Assembly: GCA_035527995.1 (NCBI GenBank)
Contig: DATKZJ010000140.1
Location: forward strand, 1-13,828
Direction of reading: 5' to 3'
DNA length: 13,828 bases
Source: JAFGTF01 sp035527995
GTDB lineage: Bacteria; Spirochaetota; B62-G9; DRHN01
Of this stretch, positions 1-7,290 are shown in pieces. Below the pieces are notes generated by a model. That model was not told the DNA's origin, searched no databases, and worked only from the letters and a program-made list of their open reading frames with translations. A program made the position numbers and the translations under genes. Position 1 is the stretch's first letter. Each line of letters starts with the position of its first letter.

Positions 1-50
1 GGTTAAACTCTCAGAAAAATAAATAAAAATACCCTGGATCGAACATTCGT

Positions 51-77
51 GTAAAATGGGGACGGCGCCCATTTTAC
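51..77 (+). repeat. REP-like hairpin, copy 1
   Basis: Two perfect 10-base arms, GTAAAATGGG (51-60) and CCCATTTTAC (68-77), flank a 7-base centre. The core has the form AAAATGGGGACRGYGCC. A second, imperfect copy lies inverted at 132-156, so the two form an oppositely oriented pair typical of REP or BIME elements mobilised by RAYT-type Y1 transposases. No transposase gene is present here. The hairpin itself is seen directly; the REP assignment is inferred from architecture and from general familiarity with GGGGACxGxxCCC repeats. It lacks a trailing T-run, so it is a poor intrinsic terminator. Confidence 0.55.
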
Positions 78-131
78 CTCGCTATTGCTCTTAATTATGT
101 TGTGGTAGAAGTATGGGTATAACTCTTGTAT

Positions 132-156
132 AAAAATAGGCACTGTCCCCATTTTT
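132..156 (-). repeat. REP-like hairpin, copy 2 (inverted)
   Basis: Arms AAAAATAGG (132-140) and CCCATTTTT (148-156) pair with one mismatch. Read on the minus strand this element is AAAAATGGGGACAGTGCC followed by TATTTTT, closely matching copy 1 on the plus strand. It lies about 55 bases beyond copy 1 and just upstream of the promoter at 179-206. If transcribed from the left it could fold with copy 1 into one long stem. Confidence 0.5.
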
Positions 157-178
157 CAGCGTGAGGGGTATTATCTCC

Positions 179-206
179 TTGACATATCGGGCGCTCATTT
201 TATAAT
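179..206 (+). promoter_or_regulatory. consensus sigma70-type promoter for the DUF5107-TPR operon
   Basis: A perfect TTGACA -35 box (179-184) and a perfect TATAAT -10 box (201-206) are separated by 16 bases. Transcription would start near 213, leaving an untranslated leader of about 140 bases before the ATG at 353. The leader contains a short 9-base palindrome TTACTGTAA (229-237) just after the expected start, which could be an operator half or chance. No known riboswitch fold was recognised in the leader. A second TATAAT at 315-320 has no matching -35 box. Confidence 0.72.
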
Positions 207-352
207 AATCTCAGCCGGGGGAGAATGTTTACTGTAACAGCCTGCAGATGACTCCCTTTGGCAGTTCTTCTGTGTTTGATCCCGTATAGATCGCAGCTCG
301 TTTCTATAAACTTGTATAATAAACTCCAAACCCTGACAGGGGGTGCTACCTC

Positions 353-3300
353 ATGAACCAGCGTCATTCGGAAGTAAAGGTATGGACTGAAGACATCAGC
401 ATACCGACTTACAGGAGGGGTCCGGAAGACCGAAATCCGCCGCTATTCATAGGACGAAAAAACCCGATCCATCCGGGGAGCTCGATCATATACCCCTACC
501 CTATGCAGGACAACCTCACCGATACAAAGGAACAAAAAAAGTGGCTGGCGGTCTTTCTTGAAAACGAATTCTTGTGCATCACCATACTTCCCCAGCTCGG
601 AGGCCACGTGCTCTCAGTGCTGGACAAGGTCACAGATGAAGAGGCTATATACAGGAACCATGTGCTCAAGTTCAACAGAATAGGGATCAGAGGAGCCTGG
701 GTCTCCGGAGGAATCGAGTGGAACTTCCCAAACGGGCATACGGTGACCACATCATCCCCGGTCGATTACGCGATACAAAAAAACGCTGACGGGAGCAGGA
801 CCGTCCATATAAGCGATATAGAGAGAGTTTCCAGGATGAAATGGTCCGTGGGCATAACTCTCTACCCGGGACGCGCCTTCTTCGAGACAAAGGTGCGGCT
901 CTTCAACAGGACCGCCTTGCCGAACAGGTTCTGGTTCTGGGCAAACTCCGCTGTGCCTGCAAGCAAGGGGCTTGAATTCATCACTACCGCTTCGAAGGTG
1001 ATGACCCTGACGGACGTGATGGACTTTCCCATCCATGAAGGCGTCGACATACGGTGGGACAAAAACCACCTTGCGGCCCAGGACCTCTTCAGCCTGAACC
1101 CCTGGGGGGATTTCGTCGCGTGGTACAACCATGACCTCCACCGCGGCATGGTAAACCACGCGGACAGCTTCGAAGCGCGCGGAAAGAAGTTTTTCACATG
1201 GGGAAACAGCGACGCCGGCCTGATCTGGACCGATCTTCTCACCAATGACGACGGCCCGTACGCCGAGATGCAGAGCGGAAGGCTCCGGACGATGCGGATC
1301 TGGGAAATACTTTCTCCCTTCAGCGTGGAATCCTGGAAGGAGGTCTGGTACCCGATCCGGGCGATCGGATCGCCGGTTTACGCAAACAGGGACGTATGCC
1401 TTTCATACATACCTCACAAAGAGAAAGGCTTCGTCCGAATCGGCGTGCAGGCGACAGTATCGGAGCCTGACGTGGAGATCTCGATAAGGAAAGGTAAAAA
1501 CACGATCTGGACCGACAGGACCGATCTCGACCCGGGCAGTCCCTATATCAGAGAAGTACGGCTGAAACCCGCGCAGATAGGCGTAAAAGACACAGTGATG
1601 AGGATCACGTCAGAGCTAGGCGCCGTCATTGCCGAGTGGAACGGCAGTACAGCCGCCGATGAAACGATGAAAGAGTACTATAAGATCGAGCCCAAAAAGG
1701 AGGCCTGTACGGCGGAGGAGATCAGTGCCAACGCTGCTGCATACGAGAAGCTCGGAGACTCACCTCTTGCCGAGCAGTCCTACAAGCAGGCACTGTGCTG
1801 CGATCCGGGCCATACACCTTCCCATCTGGGCCTGGGAGTGCTCGCGCTCAGGTCCGGGCTGCTCGATGAGGCTGCCGGGGAATTCGAGTTCGTTCTCGCG
1901 CGCGACGAGAATAACCCGGAGGCGAGGTTTTTTCTTGGAGTGTGCTATATGCTCGGCGAGGAGTTCGATAGCGCAATCGGCGAACTTTTAACGCTTTCGA
2001 GGAGCAGATCGCTTGCAGATACCGGCGCGTACCTCCTCGGAGGTCTGCACCTAGGGCGAGGGCAGACAGACCGTGCGATACTGTACCTCGAAAAAGCACT
2101 CAGCCTCAACCCTCAGAACCTTGACGCAAGAGCGCTTCTCTCCTGCGCGTGGAGAAAAAGGGGGGATGCCGAAAGGGCGCTGTCGCACGCCTCCTCTGTT
2201 TTGGACGAAGATCCGACGAACATCATCGCACTCTCTGAAACATATTTCGCCTCGGAGCAAGCAAAGAAGGGCGAAGACTCAGCGAAAAACCTCTCGCGCA
2301 TGAAAAAGACCCTTCGCGGAGAGGTACAGTCCTACCTCGAACTGTCGTATTCATATACCGGTTTCGGCCTCTGGGACGAGGGAATTCGTGTTCTTCTCAC
2401 CCTATCCGCGGACCCCGGTACAGACGACAGCTACCCTATGCTCGACTACTGCCTGGGGTACTTTCACCATAAAAAGGGTGATGCGAAAGAGGCCCGTAAA
2501 TACGCAATGTCCGGCGGGGGAAAGGACCCCACTCTCGTGTTTCCTCACCGCCTCGAGTCCGAACGTATTCTTCGATGGGTGATAGAGGTCTCACCGAAAG
2601 ACGGAAAGGCGAAATACTATCTCGGCAACCTGCTTGCTTCCAGGGGAAGAGAGAAGGAGGCCGTCAGGCTCTGGGAAGACGCAAAAAGAGACCTTCAAAG
2701 TTTTTCCGTGCTCCACAGGAACCTGGGACGGGCGTACTGGCTCGTCGAGAATGACCCGGACAGGGCGCTGAAGGAGTATGAGAAGGCGTTCACCCTCTCA
2801 CCGGAAGACTACAGGATCTATTACGAGCTTGACACGCTCTATGCATCGTACGGCCTTACACAGAAGAGGGGCAAGCTGGCGGTCGGAGTACATGAGGAGC
2901 TCAGGGGAAACGATATTGTCGAAGAGCGGCGCGCTTCCTACTGTACGGATGCCGGCGAGTACGACGCCGCCCTTAAAATCCTCGGCGCCACGAAATTCTT
3001 TCCGTGGGAATTCTACACAGAAGGCAGGAGGCTCTATGAGGCGGCAAATTTCGGCAAAGGGCTTCAGTTCTTTTCGAAAGGCAACTACAGCGACGCCATA
3101 GAGAGCTTTAAGGCGGTGATGAAATACCCCAGGAATATCGGGGTGGGAGAACCCGCAAAGAAGAGCCATGCCGAAGCGCTGTACAGGATCGGGCTGGCAC
3201 TCGAGAGGCTGGGGGAAAAACACGAGGCTCTTGAATCCTACAGGCTTGCTTCCGAGGAGGAGCATACCGATTGGAACGAGCTTCGTTACTACGAGGCGAA

Positions 3301-3568
3301 GGCAAAACAGCGTCTCGGAGAGAAAAAACCAGCATCCATGCTTTTTGACGGGCTTCTCACAAGCGCCTTGGAGGGTCTTGAGGGCCCGGGCCTTGAGGGC
3401 CCGGGCCTTTCGGAAGAGGGAAAGGCCCGGTTTCTCTATCTTGCCGGGCTCGCCTGCAAGGGAAAGGGGAACACCCTAAAGGCGAACAGCTTCTTCTCCC
3501 GCACCCTCGCCCATGACCCGTCTCACCGCAGGTCGAGATGGGAGCTTGAAGGGTTCGTAAAGGACTGA
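353..3568 (+). CDS. DUF5107 domain plus tetratricopeptide-repeat protein
   Basis: This is a large cytoplasmic protein with no signal peptide or membrane segment. Residues about 45-340 match the DUF5107 family, which has a galactose-mutarotase-like beta fold. Visible family features are LGGHV (82-86), YRNHV (100-104), SGGIEWNFPNGH (118-129), and GPYAEMQSGR (301-310) followed by a conserved E..P...E.W.P stretch. Residues about 345-440 look like a beta-sandwich linker. From about 455 to the end run many TPR units, for example AEQSYKQALCCDPGH and AILYLEKALSLNPQN. The family occurs in carbohydrate-use loci, but its biochemical role is not established; sugar binding or epimer handling by the N-terminal part is inference. 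AGGGGG at 338-343 is the ribosome site, 9 bases before the ATG. The dehydrogenase gene follows after 28 bases, so they form an operon. A small in-frame repeat sits near residue 1009. Confidence 0.88.
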   Translation: MNQRHSEVKVWTEDISIPTYRRGPEDRNPPLFIGRKNPIHPGSSIIYPYPMQDNLTDTKEQKKWLAVFLENEFLCITILPQLGGHVLSVLDKVTDEEAIYRNHVLKFNRIGIRGAWVSGGIEWNFPNGHTVTTSSPVDYAIQKNADGSRTVHISDIERVSRMKWSVGITLYPGRAFFETKVRLFNRTALPNRFWFWANSAVPASKGLEFITTASKVMTLTDVMDFPIHEGVDIRWDKNHLAAQDLFSLNPWGDFVAWYNHDLHRGMVNHADSFEARGKKFFTWGNSDAGLIWTDLLTNDDGPYAEMQSGRLRTMRIWEILSPFSVESWKEVWYPIRAIGSPVYANRDVCLSYIPHKEKGFVRIGVQATVSEPDVEISIRKGKNTIWTDRTDLDPGSPYIREVRLKPAQIGVKDTVMRITSELGAVIAEWNGSTAADETMKEYYKIEPKKEACTAEEISANAAAYEKLGDSPLAEQSYKQALCCDPGHTPSHLGLGVLALRSGLLDEAAGEFEFVLARDENNPEARFFLGVCYMLGEEFDSAIGELLTLSRSRSLADTGAYLLGGLHLGRGQTDRAILYLEKALSLNPQNLDARALLSCAWRKRGDAERALSHASSVLDEDPTNIIALSETYFASEQAKKGEDSAKNLSRMKKTLRGEVQSYLELSYSYTGFGLWDEGIRVLLTLSADPGTDDSYPMLDYCLGYFHHKKGDAKEARKYAMSGGGKDPTLVFPHRLESERILRWVIEVSPKDGKAKYYLGNLLASRGREKEAVRLWEDAKRDLQSFSVLHRNLGRAYWLVENDPDRALKEYEKAFTLSPEDYRIYYELDTLYASYGLTQKRGKLAVGVHEELRGNDIVEERRASYCTDAGEYDAALKILGATKFFPWEFYTEGRRLYEAANFGKGLQFFSKGNYSDAIESFKAVMKYPRNIGVGEPAKKSHAEALYRIGLALERLGEKHEALESYRLASEEEHTDWNELRYYEAKAKQRLGEKKPASMLFDGLLTSALEGLEGPGLEGPGLSEEGKARFLYLAGLACKGKGNTLKANSFFSRTLAHDPSHRRSRWELEGFVKD
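3377..3406 (+). repeat. 15-bp in-frame tandem duplication coding Leu-Glu-Gly-Pro-Gly
   Basis: The unit CTTGAGGGCCCGGGC occurs twice in perfect tandem and starts on a codon boundary. It gives LEGPGLEGPG at residues 1009-1018 of the DUF5107-TPR protein, between two TPR-like helices. A related CTTGGAGGGT precedes it. It is most likely a slippage expansion in a loop. Confidence 0.85.
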
Positions 3569-3596
3569 CGATACATGTAAAAGGAGGCGTAACCAC

Positions 3597-4631
3597 ATGA
3601 ACGACCCAATCGGAATAGGGATAATCGGCGCCGGTTTCATGGGCATGCTTCATGCCCGTGTATTCTCCCAGATCTCCGGTTCCCGCATCACTGCGCTGTA
3701 CGATCCGGCCCTGAAGGAGGCCCCCCTTCTGGGAGAGCCCCCCAAAGCCCCTGCTCTCTGCACCCATCATAAACAGCTGCTGGACAACAAGGACGTGGAT
3801 GCAGTCGTCATAGCGACTCCGGAAGACCTCCACAGACAGTTCGCAGCGGATGCCGCGTCCGCAGGCAAGCATATTCTCCTCGAGAAACCGATCGCAACGA
3901 CACTCGAGGATGCGGAAACTATCATCTCAGAGAGTAAAAAAAATGGTGTAAAGCTGATGATGGCACACATTCTCCGCTACGACACGAGATACGCGCAGAT
4001 AAAGGCCGCGGTCGACGACGGTACCGTGGGAAAACCGCTCGTGTGCTACGCAAGAAGGAACGCCCCGATCCAGGAAGCGCGGAGGCTGGGCGGCCGCTGC
4101 GAGGTCGAGGAGTATATATCAGTCCACGATATAGACCAGGTGTTCTGGTACTTCTCCGACAGAGCGGTTCGCGTGAGCGCTGAGATCGTGGAGGGGCCGG
4201 TCATGAAGGAGCTCGGAGTGCACGATTTCATCTGGATCACCATCCGCTTCGAGCACGGCGGGCTCGCGGTCATTGAAACCGGATGGGGCCTCAGTGAAGG
4301 GATCCTGAAATGGAAACGTCCCGAATCGTGGGGAGGGTTCGGGGATGTCCTCCTGGAGCTCATCGGCGATAAGGGCTCCATCTATCTCGATTACAGGCCC
4401 ATGACCCTCCATGCGGTCGATGAGGAGGGATGGAAGTTTCCCGACACGCTGCACTGGCCCACCCTTCACGGCGAGGTGGCCGGAGACGTTCTCGCAGAAG
4501 ATCGTTATTTCCTCAAGGTTGTGCAGGGTGATAGGAAGATCATAAGCTCAGGCGAGGACGGAAAAAACGCACTGGAGGTGGTCCTCGCCGCGCAGAAGGC
4601 ATATAAGGAAGGCACAATAGTCGGCCTGTAA
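3597..4631 (+). CDS. Gfo/Idh/MocA family NAD(P)-dependent oxidoreductase
   Basis: The 344-residue length is typical of the family. The N-terminal Rossmann fold carries GAGFMGMLH (11-19) for dinucleotide binding. EKPIA (96-100) contains the family's EKP motif, with the catalytic Lys at 97. HDID (177-180) sits where the catalytic His/Asp of the C-terminal beta-sheet domain is expected. Members oxidise or reduce cyclic polyols, sugars or sugar acids, or catalyse redox-dependent rearrangements; the substrate cannot be read from sequence. AAAGGAGG at about 3580-3587 lies 9 bases before the ATG and supports this start. The gene follows the DUF5107-TPR gene by 28 bases and ends 8 bases from the convergent minus-strand gene. 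Family assignment is firm; specificity is unknown. Confidence 0.93.
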   Translation: MNDPIGIGIIGAGFMGMLHARVFSQISGSRITALYDPALKEAPLLGEPPKAPALCTHHKQLLDNKDVDAVVIATPEDLHRQFAADAASAGKHILLEKPIATTLEDAETIISESKKNGVKLMMAHILRYDTRYAQIKAAVDDGTVGKPLVCYARRNAPIQEARRLGGRCEVEEYISVHDIDQVFWYFSDRAVRVSAEIVEGPVMKELGVHDFIWITIRFEHGGLAVIETGWGLSEGILKWKRPESWGGFGDVLLELIGDKGSIYLDYRPMTLHAVDEEGWKFPDTLHWPTLHGEVAGDVLAEDRYFLKVVQGDRKIISSGEDGKNALEVVLAAQKAYKEGTIVGL

Positions 4632-4646
4632 TCGCCCCTTCAGGCC
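4623..4646. other. small hairpin across the convergent gene ends
   Basis: GGCCTG (4623-4628) and CAGGCC (4641-4646) are inverted and span both stop codons of the convergent genes. The stem is only 6 bp with a 12-base loop and there is no T-run on either strand, so a role in bidirectional termination is possible but weakly supported. Confidence 0.25.
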
Positions 4647-5203
4647 ATCCTCGGTTTGCAGAGGATCTCACACACGAGGAAATCCTTTACCTTTCTTGCA
4701 AATGCGGGTTTTGCAACGATAGCAGTGTCACAGCCCTCATCTGTACCGCCCACAGCAACAATCTCTTCCCCTGGCTCTATCATACCCGCTTCCAGCGCCA
4801 TGATCGATATCTCAAATGCCACCTTCATTCCCTGTGAGAAGGAGCGCAGGGTGTTCGCGATGATATTTCCAGGCGTGGATTCCCCAAGATGCCCTTCGGC
4901 GACACCGTCTGCGAGCGAATGGAGGGAGGTCAGCACCTGTACCCCCTGTTTCTCTATCCGCTCTCTCTCCTCCTCCGTCATGGTCCACCCCATGTCATCG
5001 TAGGAGCTGCATATGCTCACCGCAATAACTTCTATACCGGTCTTTTTTAAGACCTTCGCCGCTTCGAGCGCCGTATATCCGTGTGTGGAGGCGACGACAG
5101 CAGAACGGATCCCGAGCTGCACAGCTCTGTCCCTTGCTATTGTGAGCGTCTCCACAGTATTGCTTTTTCCTCTCTTCTCGAAATAGGTGACGCTTCCTTT
5201 CAC
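4640..5203 (-). CDS. stand-alone pyruvate kinase C-terminal (alpha/beta) domain protein
   Basis: This 187-residue protein corresponds to the C-terminal alpha/beta domain of pyruvate kinase without the catalytic barrel. Visible family features are STHGYTALEA (39-48), a central GMKVAFEISIMALEAGMI stretch (125-142) and GGTDEGCDTAIV (152-163). Free-standing proteins of this size are known in archaea and bacteria, and structures have been solved, but the function is not established; it is not a pyruvate kinase. The start is GTG at 5203, chosen because GGGAGG (5210-5215) sits 6 bases upstream and the N-terminus fits the family. It is last in the minus-strand series, 34 bases after UroD-like protein 1, so it is likely co-transcribed with it. 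Confidence 0.85.
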   Translation of the reverse strand: MKGSVTYFEKRGKSNTVETLTIARDRAVQLGIRSAVVASTHGYTALEAAKVLKKTGIEVIAVSICSSYDDMGWTMTEEERERIEKQGVQVLTSLHSLADGVAEGHLGESTPGNIIANTLRSFSQGMKVAFEISIMALEAGMIEPGEEIVAVGGTDEGCDTAIVAKPAFARKVKDFLVCEILCKPRMA

Positions 5204-5209
5204 AGTTTA

Positions 5210-5215
5210 CCTCCC
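5210..5215 (-). promoter_or_regulatory. ribosome binding site deciding a GTG start
   Basis: The minus strand reads GGGAGG, 6 bases before GTG. No in-frame ATG has a comparable site, so this sets the start of the pyruvate-kinase C-domain protein. Confidence 0.75.
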
Positions 5216-5233
5216 GTTTTTCGTAATTTATAT

Positions 5234-5249
5234 CCTGTCACGAGACAGG
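5234..5249 (-). other. short hairpin over the stop codon of UroD-like protein 1
   Basis: CCTGTC (5234-5239) and GACAGG (5244-5249) pair around a 4-base loop. The stop codon lies inside the stem. Downstream on the minus strand the sequence is AT-rich but has no T-run, so this is an intercistronic hairpin rather than a convincing terminator. Confidence 0.3.
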
Positions 5250-6296
5250 GTAGTTCCCGAACCGTTTATATGCTCTGTAGAACGCCCGGATGTTCTCTAC
5301 CGGCGTCGTCGGCTGCACGTTATGCGACGAGCAAAGAATGAACCCTCCGCCAGGAGCGAGCTGGGAGACCCTCAGCCCGACCTCCTGCTCGACCTCGAGA
5401 GGGGTTCCGAAGGGAATGACCTTCTGATCATCGACCCCTCCCCAGAAACTCAGGCGCTTTCCGAACCTGCGCTTGAGGCGCGCGGGGTCCATGGAAAGGG
5501 GCTGTACCGGATTGAGGATATCAAGCCCGACCTCTATAAGGTCATCGATTATCGGTTCCACGTAACCGCAGATATGGGCCGCGATCTTTATCGCTGGATT
5601 TGCGTTTCTGAACTCACCAAAGAGCTTCGCATAGCGCGGTTTTACAAACTCCCTCCACATGTCCGGGGATATGAGCATTCTGTCCTGCGTTCCCACATCG
5701 TCTCCCGCCAGAATCAGATCGCAGCCTATATCGATGAGCCTCAGTCCCGCTTTCAGGTGAAACTCCATTACGGTATCCATGAGCTGATGAGCGTAGTCCT
5801 TGTTGATCACCAGGTCCTGCAGGAACTGCATCATTCCCCGGAGATACCACGGCCCTTCGAAAACCGCACCGAGCACTCCTCCCACTATTCCGTGGGTTTT
5901 TCCGAACCTCCTCACAAGCAGCTCAGCCTCCTTATACTGCTCAGGTTTTTCCGGGTCCGGCGGCTTGTAGTCCAGAAGTTTTTTGTCGTCGCCGGAGAGC
6001 GGATGGGAAGCGATCTCGGTATAGGAACCAGCTCCCCCGGCGTACTGAACCCGCCTCCATGTGATACCCCAAGGGTCCACATATGTGAGATCGTCGGACA
6101 GATAGAACGACGCGACGATACCTGCTATCGACATGAGGCAGTCGTGTCCGAGACTGACCCGCATATCGAACGGATCTTCCTGCCCGGTTTCTTCCATAAG
6201 AAGCCGTTCCACCTCCGGAGTGATCCAGAGATCAACCGGCACACGGTCCGGCTCTTCGTGCGACAGTGCCGTAAGCAGACGTTCTTTCGACGTCAT
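5238..6296 (-). CDS. UroD-like methyltransferase-type protein 1 (zinc ligands present)
   Basis: A 352-residue protein of the uroporphyrinogen decarboxylase / cobalamin-dependent methyltransferase (MtaA, CmuA) superfamily. It opens with TSKERLLTALSHEEPDRVPVD, the usual start of the UroD-like branch. AHICGY contains His241 and Cys243, and FILCSSHNVQP contains Cys322. Together these fit the H-x-C...C zinc site described for methylcobamide:thiol methyltransferases such as MtaA. True HemE enzymes lack this site, and no other haem genes are here, so porphyrin synthesis is unlikely. The acceptor and donor are unknown, and no corrinoid protein is present in the window. GGAGGGGG lies just upstream of the ATG at 6296. 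It follows the nucleotidyltransferase gene by 79 bases and precedes the pyruvate-kinase C-domain gene by 34, so co-transcription is likely. Confidence 0.88.
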   Translation of the reverse strand: MTSKERLLTALSHEEPDRVPVDLWITPEVERLLMEETGQEDPFDMRVSLGHDCLMSIAGIVASFYLSDDLTYVDPWGITWRRVQYAGGAGSYTEIASHPLSGDDKKLLDYKPPDPEKPEQYKEAELLVRRFGKTHGIVGGVLGAVFEGPWYLRGMMQFLQDLVINKDYAHQLMDTVMEFHLKAGLRLIDIGCDLILAGDDVGTQDRMLISPDMWREFVKPRYAKLFGEFRNANPAIKIAAHICGYVEPIIDDLIEVGLDILNPVQPLSMDPARLKRRFGKRLSFWGGVDDQKVIPFGTPLEVEQEVGLRVSQLAPGGGFILCSSHNVQPTTPVENIRAFYRAYKRFGNYPVS

Positions 6297-6375
6297 GATT
6301 CCCCCTCCATTCAGATATTCCTGATATAAGCCGACTCAGACCTCTCGGATGTACCGCTGCTGCTATACGACCGAT

Positions 6376-7290
6376 CTATACCCGGGAGTACCGGCTCGCG
6401 AGCTCTTTCATTCTGTCCCCGAGGTCCTCCTTTATTCTTTTTCCCACAACATCGATATCTTCTGCCCTCGTAAGGTCGAGCACATCCGAGCATGTGTAAT
6501 ACACGAGTAGTTCCCTTCCACGCTTTATCAACAGACCTACCGCATCGGGGAGCTCATACTCTCCGGCCTTGCCGGCCTTGCCCGCCTTCCTCGACTCATG
6601 CCTCCGGACCTCCCTGCAGGCTTCAATGATATTATGATCGAAACACCAGAGATTCATCGACAGGAGCCTCCTGTTTTCCACCTTCACCCTTTTGTTGTCG
6701 TCCGAAAACAGAAGGTCGCTCGTCCTGTACCGGTACGGGTCGTCGGGCTTCTCGATGATATCAACGAGCTTCCCGTGTCTCGTTCGTATCAGTGCAAACG
6801 ACTTCAGCCTTTTTCTCGTTTCTTCGTTGAAACCGTCGACGTCGAATGCAACCATGGCCACATGCTCATCAGGGGCATTCAGAAGCATGCGGACAGCTCG
6901 GACCGGGTAGTTGTTGTCGCCGTTCAAGACTATAAACCTGCTGTCTGCAACAAAATCCCGGGCTGCCAGGACGGCATGTGCCGTTCCTTCGGGAACCTCC
7001 TGAAATGAGAAAGAGATGGATGCCTCGGGAAAGAGCACGCCGCCGCGGTCCGTGTAGTGATCCTTGAAAAAACGGTCCTCCGGCTTCAGCACGATGTTGA
7101 TCTTCGTCAGTCCGGCTTTAATGAGGTTCAGTATCTGATAGTCGAGAAATGGTATCTTTCCGAAGCGTGCGGCCATCTTTTCTCCCGTCCTGATGGCATC
7201 GAGCTCCTCTCTGTCACGTACGTATCTCTCCAAATTTCGCTGCATCCTCGACGCACTTCCTGCAGCCAGTATCACGGCTTTCTCAACCAT
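6376..7290 (-). CDS. sugar-1-phosphate nucleotidyltransferase (NTP_transferase family)
   Basis: A 304-residue protein expected to transfer a nucleotide from NTP to a sugar-1-phosphate. The N-terminus KAVILAAGSASRM (4-16) is the NTP-binding signature, with GSASRM in place of the usual GxGTRM. A charged insert of about 25 residues follows before PFLDYQILNLIKAG. EVPEGTAHAVLAA (98-110) and NGDNNYP (123-129) form the base- and metal-binding region, and DIIEKP (177-182) fits the sugar-phosphate loop. The frame is open further upstream to 7353, but the start was put at 7290. There the protein begins with the family motif, and GGGAGG (7297-7302) sits 6 bases upstream. This start overlaps the kinase stop by 8 bases, implying translational coupling. 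Nucleotide and sugar are undetermined. A short KAG repeat occurs near residue 235. Confidence 0.87.
   Translation of the reverse strand: MVEKAVILAAGSASRMQRNLERYVRDREELDAIRTGEKMAARFGKIPFLDYQILNLIKAGLTKINIVLKPEDRFFKDHYTDRGGVLFPEASISFSFQEVPEGTAHAVLAARDFVADSRFIVLNGDNNYPVRAVRMLLNAPDEHVAMVAFDVDGFNEETRKRLKSFALIRTRHGKLVDIIEKPDDPYRYRTSDLLFSDDNKRVKVENRRLLSMNLWCFDHNIIEACREVRRHESRKAGKAGKAGEYELPDAVGLLIKRGRELLVYYTCSDVLDLTRAEDIDVVGKRIKEDLGDRMKELASRYSRV
6563..6588 (-). repeat. 9-bp in-frame tandem repeat (Lys-Ala-Gly) in the nucleotidyltransferase
   Basis: On the plus strand CCGGCCTTG occurs twice, followed by a near copy CCCGCCTT. On the coding strand this gives KAGKAGKAG at residues about 235-243, just before EYELPDAV. 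It is probably a slippage expansion in a surface loop. Confidence 0.8.

Noticed and set aside
225..251. An 8-codon upstream open frame (MFTVTACR) in the leader of the DUF5107-TPR gene, as a leader peptide
   Set aside because: The purine-rich GGGGGAG ends one base before the ATG, too close to act as a ribosome site, and no attenuator-like alternative hairpins are visible.
315..320. Second promoter from TATAAT at 315-320
   Set aside because: No recognisable -35 box or correctly placed extended -10 TG, and it would leave an unusually short leader beside a far better promoter at 179-206.
4640..5203. Reading the 187-residue protein as a truncated pyruvate kinase pseudogene
   Set aside because: It has its own ribosome site and start, full-length similarity to known stand-alone domain proteins, and no barrel remnants upstream.
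5238..6296. Assignment of UroD-like protein 1 as haem-pathway HemE
   Set aside because: It carries the His-x-Cys...Cys zinc ligands of methyltransferases, which HemE lacks, and no other tetrapyrrole genes are nearby.
5187..6329. A 380-codon open frame on the plus strand opposite UroD-like protein 1
   Set aside because: It is antisense to a gene with clear family motifs and a ribosome site, its translation resembles no protein family, and it is a by-product of the codon use of the opposite strand.
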